Assembly (NCBI RefSeq): GCF_030272615.1
Contig: NC_081413.1
Coordinates: 158,290,849 to 158,354,848 of the forward strand
Direction: 5' to 3'
Length of the DNA stretch: 64,000 nucleotides
DNA from: Cryptomeria japonica
Lineage: Eukaryota > Streptophyta > Pinopsida > Cupressales > Cupressaceae
The notes beneath the pieces are model-generated. The model was given only the letters and a program-made list of their open reading frames with translations. It had not been told where the DNA came from and did no database searches. Made by a program: the position numbers and the translations under genes. Shown piece after piece: positions 22,480 to 34,300 of this stretch (positions are counted from its first letter, which is position 1; every line of letters begins with the position of its first letter).

Positions 22480-24846
22480 AACCCACACTGCCTCTATTAA
22501 TAGGTGGATCCTTCCCGCTAGATCCTGCCCTAGGATGTCGAGGTGGACCCATTACACCACCACTGCTGGTCCTCCGTGTAGAAGTCCTACTAGAACCAAA
22601 ATGACCTCTAGCCTCACTAGAGCTAGGAGCTCTCTATCCCTAAGGTACAACCTCATGGTAGAGATGTTGATAATAAAAGCCTCCTATATACCATAATAGA
22701 GTCTGTCAGATTGTCTGCATACATCGGTACCTAGAGCAAAATGTCGATCATACGCAGCCTGAACCATCTGTGACCGCCTAACTGCATCATCTCTTTCCCT
22801 CTGGAGATGATCTCTCTTGGTCTCTAATGCACCATAGTCTTTGTGGAATGCCTCTTGCTCAGCATCTCGTCACTGCCTAAGTCTGGCAACCTCATCCTCT
22901 AGATTCTGAATCCATGATTTGAGAATCTGTGGATCATCATCTCCATCACTACCCTGTCCTCCTCCTCCCCTCTTTATAGTAGGAATGTCCTCCAACTCCG
23001 ACATATCATCATCCTCCCCATCTTTGTTGCTCGATGACTCTGAGGAATCACCATCATCTTCGCTGCTCATAGACTCAGTGTCTCCACCAATGTCTACGTC
23101 CTCCTCTCCTTCCTCATCTCCTCCTCTGCCTTCCTCTCCCCCTCTACCCTCTTCTCCTCTGTCATCTCCCCTCCTCTCCCCCATGTCAATCCTCAATTAT
23201 TGTCTAGGATGTCATATCTAATGCACTGTGATAGGAACAGTCAGATCAGTCAATGGAATAGGCCTATGTTTGGCCCACCATGCATCATACTTAGGAGTAG
23301 TCCCTAGATCTATTGCACCTGCACTCCAACCCCACCATAATGCCTGAAGAGCATCAAAATCAGTAGTCACCACATGTGGCTGTATGCACACACCCCAATC
23401 AGAAACCTCACAAGAAACATGAGCAAAGTACGCTATAGCAACAGGTGTCACATGAGTACCTGCATTGGAAGAGACATCTCAATACTCCTCTGTGTCTCAA
23501 TAGTCCTCCCAACAAGATATCTCTGCTGTCTATAGAAAGGCAAGTGTTGTGCATCATCTACCCAACCAGGGCAATCTAGATATGGTCTCCAAATAAAATG
23601 TTGCAAGATATCAAGCTAATGTCGCCAATACAAGGTGTTACCTAAACCCATGTTTCTAATACCAGGTGTATATCTATACTCATATGGCTCCCCAGGCTAC
23701 AAGTCAACATGAATAACCGACCTCGAGATAGAAATGTTCTCCCAAGCCCAAGTCTGGAGCAATGTCACACCATAACTGATTGATCGGTATCCCAAGTATA
23801 CAATGTTGTGCATCTGATAATAAACCATGGCTAATAGACAATGACCTCAAGCATATACTCATCGATGAACAATCATATCATGGAGCACTCTTCCCCATCC
23901 AACTGGAAAGCCATGGCCTCATTTGTCAGGAATCAAAAAACCACCTACGATATTGCACAATACTATAGTAAGATCATCATAGTCCAAGCAAGCCCAAGAT
24001 ATCATAATGACCACTGATCTGTAAATCCTACTCCTCACACTCAAAAAGGGCACACAGTCGAGTGACGCCATCATCATGATCATATACAACTCTCGCACCA
24101 TGGATAGGAATATGCAGTGTACGCCAAACATCCTCTAAAGTAATGGACGCCTCACCAATAGGAAGATGGAAGCTACATGTCTCAGAATGCCACCACTCTA
24201 CTAATGCTATAATCAAGGCCCTGTTGGCCGTAATTTTGAGAAAATATAAAACATGATATAATCCTAGATGTTGGATATGTGCAATCTCCTCATCAAGTAA
24301 CTCAGCTCGAAGATCAAGTCCACTGGGTCTACTCTCTCGGCAATATAACACTCCAATATTATCCCGCACAGAGAAAATATTGAAAATGTCAGATGTCGGA
24401 TAATGCTATTAAAAAAAATGATCATATGCATGACAAAAAACTTCAATTTACAATGAATGTGTAATCTTTAACACTTATGCGTTGCATTTTACACTAATGC
24501 ATTACATTTAATACCTATGCGTGACATTTAACATGTATGTGTGAACATATAAGCTAATGCGTAAACAAATAAACATATGTGTGACATCTACAACCTATAT
24601 GTAACACTTAAGCTCTTGCGGTACACTTAAGGCGTTTGCGTGACACTTAACGCTAATGCATGAAAATTGACAAGCGTATGCGTTATGACTAAAAATTACC
24701 TCTCTGGAATTTTTTTGAAAAAAATACAAAAATAGGCAAAAAATAAAGCAAAAAATTTGGAAACATACCATGCCGCCAGATCCCGGAGGTCTCTGATAAG
24801 AACGTACTTGATCAGACAAGTGCACTTGTGCCCTATAGGCAACCAT
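22480..24846 (-). pseudogene. Antisense plant mobile domain (PMD, MAIN-like) gene carried by element C
   Basis: A spliced gene on the strand opposite to gag-pol. Exon 1 is 24846-24769 (26 codons, MVAYRAQV..). The donor is ATG|GTATGT at 24768, the acceptor TTTTTTTAATAG at 24406, phase 0. Exon 2 (24405-24028) carries the PMD core: DNIGVLYCRES, then NRALIIALVE, WHSETCSFHLPIGE and ITLEDVWRTLHIPIHG, the signature of the plant mobile (aminotransferase-like) domain of MAIN/MAIL proteins. After a frameshift near 24030 the domain continues with CNIVGGFLIPDK (to 23919). More distant pieces are at 23451-23218 (AWWAKHRPI..) and an acidic Asp/Glu/Gly/Ser stretch (23196-22900) leading into a coiled coil (LEDEVARLRQ, then QEAFHKDYGALETKRDHLQR to about 22730). 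PMD proteins act in nuclear gene regulation in plants; the role in the element is unknown. Several stops make it a pseudogene. Confidence 0.85.
24406..24768 (-). other. Intron of the antisense PMD gene, element C
   Basis: 363 bp with GTATGT donor and a T-rich tract plus AATAG acceptor. Plus-strand 24440-24690 is filled with degenerate short words such as ACACTAATGCAT, ACCTATGCGTGACAT and CGCTAATGCAT. A comparable repeat fills the intron of the related gene in element I. Confidence 0.8.
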
Positions 24847-24934
24847 GATGATCAAATACTCGTAGGAAAGCAAAAGACTCGCAGGGATCTCCAAGAACTC
24901 AACACAATGCAAATGAGCAAATGAAAGGTCAACC

Positions 24935-24950
24935 TCTCTATTTATAGCTC
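24935..24950 (-). promoter_or_regulatory. TATA box for the antisense PMD gene
   Basis: GAGCTATAAATAGAGAGG on the minus strand lies about 95 bp upstream of the exon 1 ATG, a textbook plant TATA context and spacing. It is outside the LTR, so the gene appears to have its own promoter. A TATGCCCCCT word further upstream (25119-25128, minus) recurs at the matching place in element I. Confidence 0.6.
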
Positions 24951-25213
24951 AAAATTAGGGTTTTTTTTCCACATCGACACCCGTTGTCCCCATGAACTTC
25001 AAACAACTTGTAGGCTACACAAACGATCTCAAAATTGCACGAAACTTCACACGATTTCTCATTATACTGATATTGAAAATATGGTCTCAATTTCTGAATT
25101 TTTCGACCACCTTTTTCGAGGGGGCATATTTACACTATACAGTGTTACCAAGGCATACCGGGGCGAGAAATTTTTTTGTTTTCTTTGAAACAATGTCATT
25201 CCAACTTTGTCTC

Positions 25214-25226
25214 AAAGAGGGGCAAA
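25214..25226 (+). other. Polypurine tract, element C
   Basis: AAAGAGGGGCAAA directly abuts the TG of the 3' LTR, as expected for the plus-strand primer. Element I has the matching CAAAGAGGAGCAAAA on the minus strand. Confidence 0.85.
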
Positions 25227-26506
25227 TGTAGACACCTAAAAATATCTCATTGATCATGTACTAATTATTCCTCCAATTGATTAAATAATTTTTTAATTAT
25301 TTAATTAAGTTAATTAATCTTATTCTTCTAATTTCATATTTCCTCATCATCTTACTAATTATTCTATTTTTGATTCTATCATCGTTTAATCATTTAAACC
25401 ATTTTCTAATGATTAATTAAATATCTATTATTTAATTAATTGTGATTATTAATCCCTCAATTTAAATAATCTTTATTATTTAAATAAAATCATTTTTCAA
25501 TTTCTATTTCTAATCAATTAATCATTCAACCTTTTTTCTAAATATTAATTTAAATATTTATTATTTAATTAATTGTGATTTTAATCCTTTAATTTAAATA
25601 ATCTTTATTATTTAATCAAATTCACTTTCTAAATAATTAAATAGTTTCTTTAAATTATTTAATTAACTAATTAATTCTTCTAATTTCATTACTTCTTCTA
25701 ATTTCATCTAATTTCATTTAATTTCATTAATTCTTGTAATTTCATTTAATTTCATAATTCTTCTAATTTCAAATACATGTGCATGATTTCAAAGATCAAA
25801 TTGAAAACCAAAGTCAAGTTCTAAATATATTCAAATAGCAAATTGAATTTAAAATAAATTCAATATTTGAATTAAATCTCATGCAAAGGTTAAATTGAAA
25901 ATCAAAGTCAAAGTTCAAGCACATGCTAAATTAATTAATTAATTCAATTATCTTTTCAATTCCTATTTCTATCTTTTACTTAGCTTTTTCTAAATAAAGC
26001 CCTCAATAAGCTTTCAATTAGTTAACTATCTCCTCCTCATTATTTCCTCCAATCATTCCTTTTCATCTTTCAATCAACTTTTTCTCAATCAGTTGACTCA
26101 TTTAATCTATTCAATATGTTCTGTTCCACCTCCAAATTAGCAGTTCAACTATCAATCAGCATGTGAGTTCATCTGAGTTCCACCTCTTGATCTTTCTATT
26201 CCACCTTTCATTCAATTCTCATCCAATTATCTATAAATTGAGCATTCAATCTCCATTTTCAACAATCACGAACTTTGAATCTTTGTGTTATTTCTAGGTT
26301 GCCAGCACAATATTTGAGAGCCACCATACCACAAAGAAGAGAAGAGCAATGGAAGCCATGATGCACAATATGGAGTTCTACATTGTTTAGAATTATTCTA
26401 TATGCATCTATATTTCATTGAGTTTTGTTTAAATTCTATTAGGATAGGGATTTGTGATTTCCCTCTGATTTCTAACTGATTATATTATGAATTTTAGCAT
26501 ACAACA
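25227..26506 (+). repeat. 3' LTR of element C
   Basis: 1280 bp, TGTAGACACC..GCATACAACA, similar to the 5' LTR throughout. It is followed by the GTAAA TSD at 26507-26511. Confidence 0.92.
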
Positions 26507-26511
26507 GTAAA

Positions 26512-27740
26512 TAATAATAATAAAATTAAAATGCAATATATAATTAAAATTAAATGAAATTAAAATTTTAAAAACATATAATTAAATATAATTAAAATTT
26601 AATTAAGTTGATGAATGGTCAAAAGACATGGAATGAAAAGTTGCGACTCTCTCAAACATGAGATATAAAAGTGAGGAGAGAACCTCATTTGAGAAGGGGG
26701 ATAATTTGGGAATCAAAAAAGAATATCAAATTTAAAAAAGAAGAGCAAATCTAATTGTGAAAGGTTTTGTCCCTTTCAAAGGGCATAAATAATGAAGAAT
26801 TGCACTCTTTTAAAGGGTGCTAATGGTGAAATGGTGTGTCTTTTGCCAAAGGGCATACATGATGAAGAGGTGTGACCTCTCCCTCATAATGATAGATATA
26901 AAGGAAAGGAATAAAAAACCTCCAATGACATCACATCAATCAGATTAGATCAAAACTAAACATTATTAAGTTACAAGTAGTAACATCCTTGTTCTTGGTC
27001 CTATGCATGAGGATGTGCTTAATATATCCTAAGTCGTCTATTAATTAAATAGATTTTTCTTTATTTAATTAATTCATTTATCCTCCTCTAGCCTTTCCCC
27101 ATTTAAATAAATATTTTTTATTTATTTAAATTATCCTTTGCCTGAATTAAATAAATATTTTATTTATTTAATTGGTCCCACTTCTTTTATTAATTAAATA
27201 AATCTTTATTTATTTAATTAATTCACTAGCTTTTTCCCGCTATGAAACTTGCCATTCATCTCTTAATTTGTCTTTAACCACCTCTCTAATATTTTTTTAG
27301 TTCCTCTATATACCCTTTAATCCTAGCCAACCATTTATCCTTTCACCCCTTAATCCTATCCCTTCATTATCTAAGGTGTCTTCTATATAAGAGGATTCCT
27401 TCATCCTTTCATATCCCTAACTATTGCATCTAACAAGTGAATTAATCTTCACATGACCTTACATGCAATCAAGCAATCAAGCGTCTACACAACCACAATC
27501 TGTTCTTTGTTGAGCTCTTGTACAAAATATAAAATTTGAGAGTAACCATATTAGGAAAGATAAATGGAGATAGGAAACAATGGAGATCAAACCCTACTAA
27601 CCATGTGAATTATATAATCTTTCATGTTTTAGGTTCTTCATTGGTGTATGGTGGATTCTTAATTGGAGAACTAGGGTTTTATGTTTTTGGATCTTTGTTG
27701 GTTTTACAATAGTTTATCCTTCCATTATCCATTGTATACA
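26512..27740 (+). repeat. LTR D, right part (5' LTR interrupted by element C)
   Basis: It ends ..TTATCCATTGTATACA at 27740, followed after 3 bp by a primer site, so this is a 5' LTR on the plus strand. A TATA box (CTATATAAGAGG) lies near 27383-27394 with a plausible start site downstream. The first 500 bp (with ATATAAAAGTGAGGAG near 26671) could belong to a different LTR, with D starting near 27014, because AT-rich segments from there resemble the start of the element I LTR. The left edge is therefore uncertain. Confidence 0.6.
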
Positions 27741-27743
27741 TTT

Positions 27744-27762
27744 TGGCATGCCTAGTGGGACC
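27744..27762 (+). other. Primer binding site, element D
   Basis: TGGCATGCCTAGTGGGACC begins 3 bp after the LTR end. Element E has the closely matching TGGCACGCGTGGTGGGACC at the same place, so D and E probably use the same tRNA. Confidence 0.7.
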
Positions 27763-30068
27763 TTAGTCCCTTTTTCTAACATTATTTTGCATTTTTAAAC
27801 TTTATTTATCAAGTTGTAGATTAGACTTGCAACAATTACAGGTTTAAATCGCATCTACGAAATCTTTTGTCGTGTCTATGTTTTGTTTGAATTTGTTGTT
27901 TTGTAGGTTTATCAGAATCATGTCTGGGCATTATCTTTCCACATTTGCGAGTGATATTTCTGCATCTATGAGTGATATTTCTACATTAGTGTATCCTTTT
28001 TTCTGCCTAACGTTCTGCATTTTTTATTCTGCTTTTGTATTTGGTACATTTGTGTTTGCATACAATAGAGCCCATGTATCTGATCTTTTATAGTGCATAT
28101 ATGCTAGTTAATATTGTGTATCTGATACTTATTATCGCATATATGATCTTTATTGTTACGTATTTGGTCTTTGTGCTTTTGCAGGTTGCAAGTTTTTGGT
28201 TTGAGTATTTCCATGTCTATGTAACCTTTTTCTGCATCTACATCAGGTGTAATTGTGTCTGTGTTTTCCGCATTTGTTTTTTAATTAGGGTTAGATTTTA
28301 GATTTGATTTGACTTTTGTCCTAACCCCTTGTGGCCTAACAAAGTGGCACAACTGTCTATATCATCTTGTCAAAGGCCCCTTATCACATTTTGTTTTGGG
28401 ATTTCTAAAATTAACCTAGCAAGTTTGCTTGCAGGTTGGGGTAATCATTGAAATTGCTAATCATTTTCTTACAAGCATAATTTACATGCGTGTCTTCCTT
28501 TTTTCTAGTTTAATTAGGGTCACATCATTTTCATTAGGGGTAAATTAACTTGTTTGAAGTGTCTTGTGGTTTAGGCACATTTTTTTAGTTAATCTCTAAG
28601 ATAATAACAAAATTATCCTCTCCCCTCACCTTCCGTTGGACCTTGGGTGTAAGAGAAATTGTTATTGTCTTATTTGTTTAGGTAGAAGGGTTTACCTCTT
28701 GAGTAACCCATTAGGCCAAGTGAGAGGGAACGACCTGAGCGATACTTCTTCAACCCGCTATATAAATTAATAAGTTAGGAAAAATCTACGACTGCTTGGT
28801 GACGTGTATCTACATTGACAGTTTCCCTTAGTATCCACACTTGTGTGAGATGCGTGAAAATCCTTTAACAAGGATTGGGATAGATTATTAAATGAGTCTC
28901 TACTTCATGGATAGACACCAGGTTTTTCCAAAGTTCCCCCATTAGATACCTTTGTTGTAGTGGCAAAAAATGCCATTGTTTGTTGGTGCAGGAGGTCAGA
29001 CCTTTGAAGCCATCCCACATTCTCGCAAGTCAAAGTAGAGATAAAAAATTCTTTTATATCTTATATGCCTGAGAAGTGAATGCCATGGGGGGGAGCTACT
29101 GCTACCAAATTTCTAGGCTATTTGGTCTAAATAAGTGCGGCTTGGATTAAATTTTGTAGTGGGAAATCAACAAGTAGTATCCTCTTTCCAGCCTAGGTTG
29201 TTCTTGCTTACAAGTGTCTTCGATTTTTTTCTATACCAGTGGAAACTTATTGAACATACACATTTACGCTCAAAATTTTGACAAACACACATTCAAACAT
29301 TGTGTCTTCTTGTTTGCTATGTATTCTTGTCACAAAACAATCAACGTTGATATTTGGTCACCTTCAACTTATGCAAAATTTGGACAGAAATTAGAATATC
29401 ACCAAAATCATGTGTGTGTCTCTTTTTGATGTGTATTCGACATATCTTATCGCTTCTATACATCGTATTGACATATATCTGATCAGAATTGAAAATAATA
29501 TCAATAGTTAAAAACGTGTCTGTGCTCATTGTTTATGTGTCTATGCAATATCTTGGTGCGTATCTACAATCTGTTATCACATATTTAAGTAGAAACTGAG
29601 ATTTGCATATCAATTGTAAAAAAACATGTATTTGGACTCTTAAACTGTGTATAAGTGCAATTTTGATGTGTTTGTGAACTCATTCCGCGTCTCTGTTTTG
29701 AGATCAAAAGAGTTTCTAAGGCTACTTCCCTAGGGCATCATTTTTTGGTCAACCATCAGTTGTCACCATCTTTTCATACATTTTTGAAGACATCATTTGT
29801 AGTTTTCCATCCACACTTTTCCAACTAGAGTCAAAAGGCTTTTTAGTAGTCCTCATCCTATCTTATAAACACACTACATTACATCACTAGGTGGTTCCCT
29901 TGCATCAGATCTATCATCTTGGGTACCATTTGGATATCTTTAGTTAAGGTCAACTTATCTCATCAAGAGTCTATCATGTCTTTGGAAGCCACACCTTGCT
30001 TTAGATTATAACATTTAATTTGAACTTACATTTTGGGACATTGTAAGACAACTCTAGATTATTTTTAT
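27763..30068 (+). other. Untranslated leader of element D, truncated
   Basis: 2.3 kb without a sustained gene. 28610-29130 matches the conserved leader block of elements C and A (CCCGCTATATAAATTA near 28757; GGTGCAGGAGGTCAGACC near 28984; GAGAAGTGAATGCCATGGGGGGGAGC near 29071). It is followed by degenerate TGTGTCTATG-type short repeats near 29520-29700. The leader is cut off by the LTR of element E, so gag and pol of D are missing from this side. Confidence 0.6.
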
Positions 30069-31139
30069 TGATCAATAAAAATGCTTTTATGAGAATAGCC
30101 TTATGGGAAACTTAGTGATGGGGGACCTGTGCGTATTCGTTGAGTGACCTCTAGGATTTTAGAAGCTGACTCTTCATACATGGGGGGGAGAAAAGAGGAA
30201 TAAGGAAAACTTAAAACAAAGATACTCTATAGCGATGTGCTGAAATGATTTTAGTACGCTATAAGCATAGAGAAATTTCACATACGTGCAACTCTAAGGC
30301 CCATTCAACAATCTACATGCCCAGAAAATCAAGATTGAAATATAAACAACAACCCATTTAACATAAAGCAACAAATACCATTCATCTATCAGATAACAAG
30401 TTCAAAAGACATAGTTTAATATGTAGAGTCTTACAACATATATTTCAAAAGTTATACGAAATTATAAAATGCACAAAAAAATATTCATGCACACTAAAAA
30501 ATAGTGATCATAAAGGCCACATGCACAATTTGATTATCATAGTTTTAGGAGTACAATCACAAGTTAAAGGCATAATTCATATAACAATTGTCTATATTTC
30601 TTTTCTCAAAAATCTCAACCCCTATAAAAGAAAAAAGAATCACTTATATAATCTAGAACCAATGGCTTGGCGGAGAAAACAAAGAGAGTAAAAATAACCA
30701 TATGCACCGCTGAAAACACCGTTAGTAATTGTGAAACAACCTGATGAGAAGCTGGATAAAACAACTTTGGCCTTTAGCACAACCACCACCAAATCTTCTA
30801 ATGACCTAATCAAAATGGAAGAACCCATGACCATTATTGAACTGCATACTGTTGGCAACAAACACCCCATTATCTCAAAATGCATGCCAAGCTCGCCCAA
30901 TGGTTGCTACAAGAAAAATGTGGCAGTAGGAGGGAGAAGCCTGGGAACTTAACAAAATTGCATAAGGCACCTCGCGAGGACATTCCACACAACACAACTG
31001 AAAAACAATTTTTAAACATGAGCCCACCAAAAGAGAGTGAAAAGGGAAAAGAGAAGCTCAAAAAATGTGAGCCGTGCTGCCACGTGGAAGATGCGAGGAC
31101 GCAGAATTTAGAACTTCAACCGAGGGGAAATAAAAACCA
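30069..31139 (-). repeat. 3' LTR of element E
   Basis: It aligns with 55557-56663 from TGATCAATAAAAATGCTT to ..AGATGCGAGGACGCAGAATT, with indels. On the minus strand it starts about TGGTTTTTATTTCC at 31139, next to a purine-leaning CAGGGAGT that could be the polypurine tract. The small plus-strand ORFs at 30731-31299 are shadows of the LTR and recur in the other copy. Confidence 0.75.
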
Positions 31140-31334
31140 ACTCCCTGAAAGGGGCATGGTGGATGAAATTCTACATTTCTTGGCAACTTCTAGGAAAATC
31201 TTACCTACGGGATGCCGATACCCAAAATACTGGTTTGTAGACCAAGCCTATACCTCTGGCTTAAAAAGCATGTCAAAAAGCTACTACAGGGGAGACTAGT
31301 CATCTTCAGAAGGGATAGTCTGAGCCTTGAGATC

Positions 31335-34300
31335 CTAAAAATTCTGATCTACCTCGCTGACATCCTTGAAAGGAATCACTTCTAGCTCTTTGCAGGTTAA
31401 CTTGAGGATGGTGAGGAGTTTGGCCAAAGGATGAAATAAAGCCTCAAACTTGTCCACCCTAGGGGGGATGCTCAAAGCTTGTAGGGATGACTTGTCTTGC
31501 TGTTTCTGCACTATCAAGCTCAAGAGCTACTCAACTTTCATGACTGAGCCATTTGGAAGAATGGGGGAGGGTAGGCTGAGCTTTACAAAACCTTCAAGGT
31601 GTTATGTAACAAAAGTGATTGAGTTCTTTAAAGGTGACAAATTAGAAGCACCTTACTTGGCCATCTTGCTGCAATTGATGAAATAGTTAGTCTTTTGAAT
31701 TACTTCCTCAGAATTTGTGATTTCCACTACAGTTATCTCTTGGGAGGGATTAACTTCTAAGCCTCGGGGACCTTAGGGGCCACTGCCTACATGGTGTGCT
31801 CAATGAAAGGATCAACCTTAGCACACAAACCATGGGAAACTATTAAGAATCTTAAAGCTAGTTCTAGGAAGGAAACATATTGCTTTATCTTTTCCCAATA
31901 CATATTATGAAGCTCTCGCACTAGATAGGTGAAGTCTATAGGGGTAGCAAGTTGGGGATTCAATGTTTTTGAAAGTAGTTCCACCTCAGCCTCTTTGGAT
32001 TCCAAATTCTCGCACATTTCCTTAAAATCCTTTGTTTGTTCTACTACATGATGTTGCAACATTATTATTCTAGTCTGTTTATCATGTGCTTCTTCATGCA
32101 ATCGCTTGTTTTCTATCTGTTGATTGTCAATGATAGCCTTAGACTCATGAAGCTCCTGAGTGGATTGAACCAACAAACTCTAGAAGTCCTGCAAAGCTTT
32201 ATCTTTTGTTTCTCTTTCTTCTGCAAGAAGAGTCTGCATGCTAACCAATTCTTGATACTCTTTTTATTTCTCTGTAGTAGCTTCCTGCTATTGAGTCTGA
32301 ACTTGAACTATATCTGAAGAAGCGACATGTACGTGTAATAATTCCTACATTTTATCATATAATTCTTTGGTTAATGTTTTTTTAGAAGACTGCTCCACTC
32401 ATAGTTGGCCCTTAGATACTTTTAATGCATTATGGAGCTTGTCTTTCTCACCCTTTTCTTGAAGTATTGGAGATTGCAGATGAGTCATCTTTGTTTTGCT
32501 AGTCTTTCCTTCCTTCAATAGTTGCTCATTTGTAGCTTTACTCTTTCCATCTCAACTGTGAGCTTCTCTAGGCGACATGTATGCTTCAAATAGCTGTCCG
32601 AAGAGACCACCTTCTATGATTCCTCCATGATTGCCACCCTATCTTATGATCGGGCTCTGCTTAGATCGATGCCAATGTCATGCATGGAGTATAATATTTG
32701 GGCCACGATTGGCTAGCTTGACAACATTTGGTGTTATGGCCACAAACAATAAATTCTAGCGATCCTCCCTAAAAAATGGTCGGGATATAAGATTCTACGG
32801 GCTTCTGGGAATCTTTAACCTTTCTTTTCTGCGCCCTCTGAGCTTAGGCGAGCTTGGTTGAATCTGCATATTGCAGGATGTCTAATGGGGAAGGGATCAT
32901 TTGCCTTGTGAAAGGATCTCTTGAGGGTGGGATGAAAGGAATAGGAGCCATGTTAGCTTGCAACTGGGTTGGAGTTGTCAAAGAGAGTGCATTTGGGGAA
33001 AAAGGAGGGATCCTGGGGAAAACACCGGCAGACAAGGAGAACAATAACCCAATATTGGACGAGGTGGTGGGTGTATGAATTGAAAACCTGAGGGCATGCG
33101 ATACAAAAGATATCTCAGTTGATCGACTAGAGGTCTGAGCAAAGTGGGTCATGCTAACTGTGGTGTCGAAAGTGGCAACGCTAGGTGGGGAAGACACAAA
33201 TGGACTAGTGGATACTGAAACTGATTGGGTCTGCAAAAGTGGCATGGATAACACATCTGTCTTACGATTACTTAATGCAATAGCAGGCTTGATTGAAGAT
33301 GATTCTGATACAAAAAGAAGAGAATGAGAAGAAAGATGAGGGGGAGAAAATAGTACCTGCACTGGAGAGGTTGTCGATGCAAGCGGGGCTTGCGTTGATA
33401 TAGGGACCTGAGCCTATGAACTCTTGAGAATACTAGAAGTGTTCTTTTGCTTCTTCTAAGAGGCCATGACTTCCTTTGGAGAACCTTGCTGCTTTGGTGA
33501 TTGACTTGGTCGCTTCCTCGAAGCCTGAGATCGAGGTCTTCCGACGGGCTTCTTTATAGAGTGAAATGTGGTCTCAGGTGTGGGGCTTGGGGCAATGATC
33601 TTGATTTTTTTTCCCTTTCCTCTAGGCACCTCAACTTCTTCTACAAAAGCTCCTTCATTAGTGCCACTCAAAGAAGGATCATAATCTAAGTGTCGCTGTT
33701 ATATTTTTGCCATTCTTCTTTAAAAGTCTCATCACTAGGGAGATTTCCCAATACTACTTTGGTTTCTTTCATCTCTTGCCTATATACCCAAAATTCATGC
33801 CTCTTATCCTCAGACCAACTATCTTCCTCCATTTTTTTGTATAAAGGGAGTGACAATTTCTTGGCCAGCTCATACTTTTCTTTCACCCTGTAGAAAGATA
33901 ACCAAGGTGGCCTTTCTTCCTTGGGAATGAGATTAAAACTTATGTATAATGCCAAGTTATCTTCTTGAGGTTTTCTCCATGAATCCTAGGTAGGGCTGTG
34001 CAATACACACACTATAGGATTATTTCTTGAGGTGAGGCATTTGTCTGGGTCATAACTTGATTTGTCATCAATAACAACAAGGCCTAGCTGAACCAACTTT
34101 GAAGTGAACATACCTACTGCATGGAATCTTTTAGAGACGACAATGGGTCCAATTATCTTGTTCTCCTTGAATATGGAAACCCCATGTCTCCTTGAACCTA
34201 TGCATCGCTCAATAATGACCAACTACCTAAACATCTCTAGGGCCAAAGTGCGATCTAGAACAAACTGTGTGAGGCAAAAAGGCTCCTTAGTGAACCCATG

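Larger units (their letters stand above)
7799..26506 (+). mobile_element. Element C: full-length Tat-type Ty3/gypsy retrotransposon with antisense PMD gene
   Basis: An 18.7-kb element bounded by two similar LTRs (7799-9054 and 25227-26506) and a perfect TSD GTAAA (7794-7798 and 26507-26511). The order is LTR, primer site, 2.8-kb leader, gag, protease, G-patch linker, RT, RNase H, aRNH, integrase, a 2.8-kb spacer with tandem repeats, an antisense PMD gene, polypurine tract, LTR. aRNH after the RT-RNase H is the hallmark of the Tat lineage. Stops and frameshifts in all genes plus changed RT and integrase catalytic residues show that this copy is not autonomous. Confidence 0.92.

Noticed and set aside
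22919-23221. Ser/Pro-rich plus-strand ORF of 100 codons
   Set aside because: It is the shadow of the acidic minus-strand region of the antisense PMD gene.
23780-23968. Plus ORF of 62 codons opposite the PMD gene
   Set aside because: It is antisense to the PMD C-terminal region and has no features of its own.
24847-24912. Upstream ATG for the antisense PMD gene at 24912
   Set aside because: The ATG at 24846 is the one conserved in element I. The upstream ATG is only about 25-30 bp from the TATA box and probably at or before the transcription start.
27872-28301. Two overlapping plus ORFs with several hydrophobic stretches
   Set aside because: They lie in the leader of element D just after the primer site, are T-rich and overlap in different frames. 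No homologue or counterpart in other leaders is evident.
30731-31299. Plus-strand ORFs in the LTR of element E, repeated at 56220-56669
   Set aside because: Both sets lie within LTR copies. Frames are not conserved between the two copies (different ends and shifts), so these are chance ORFs.
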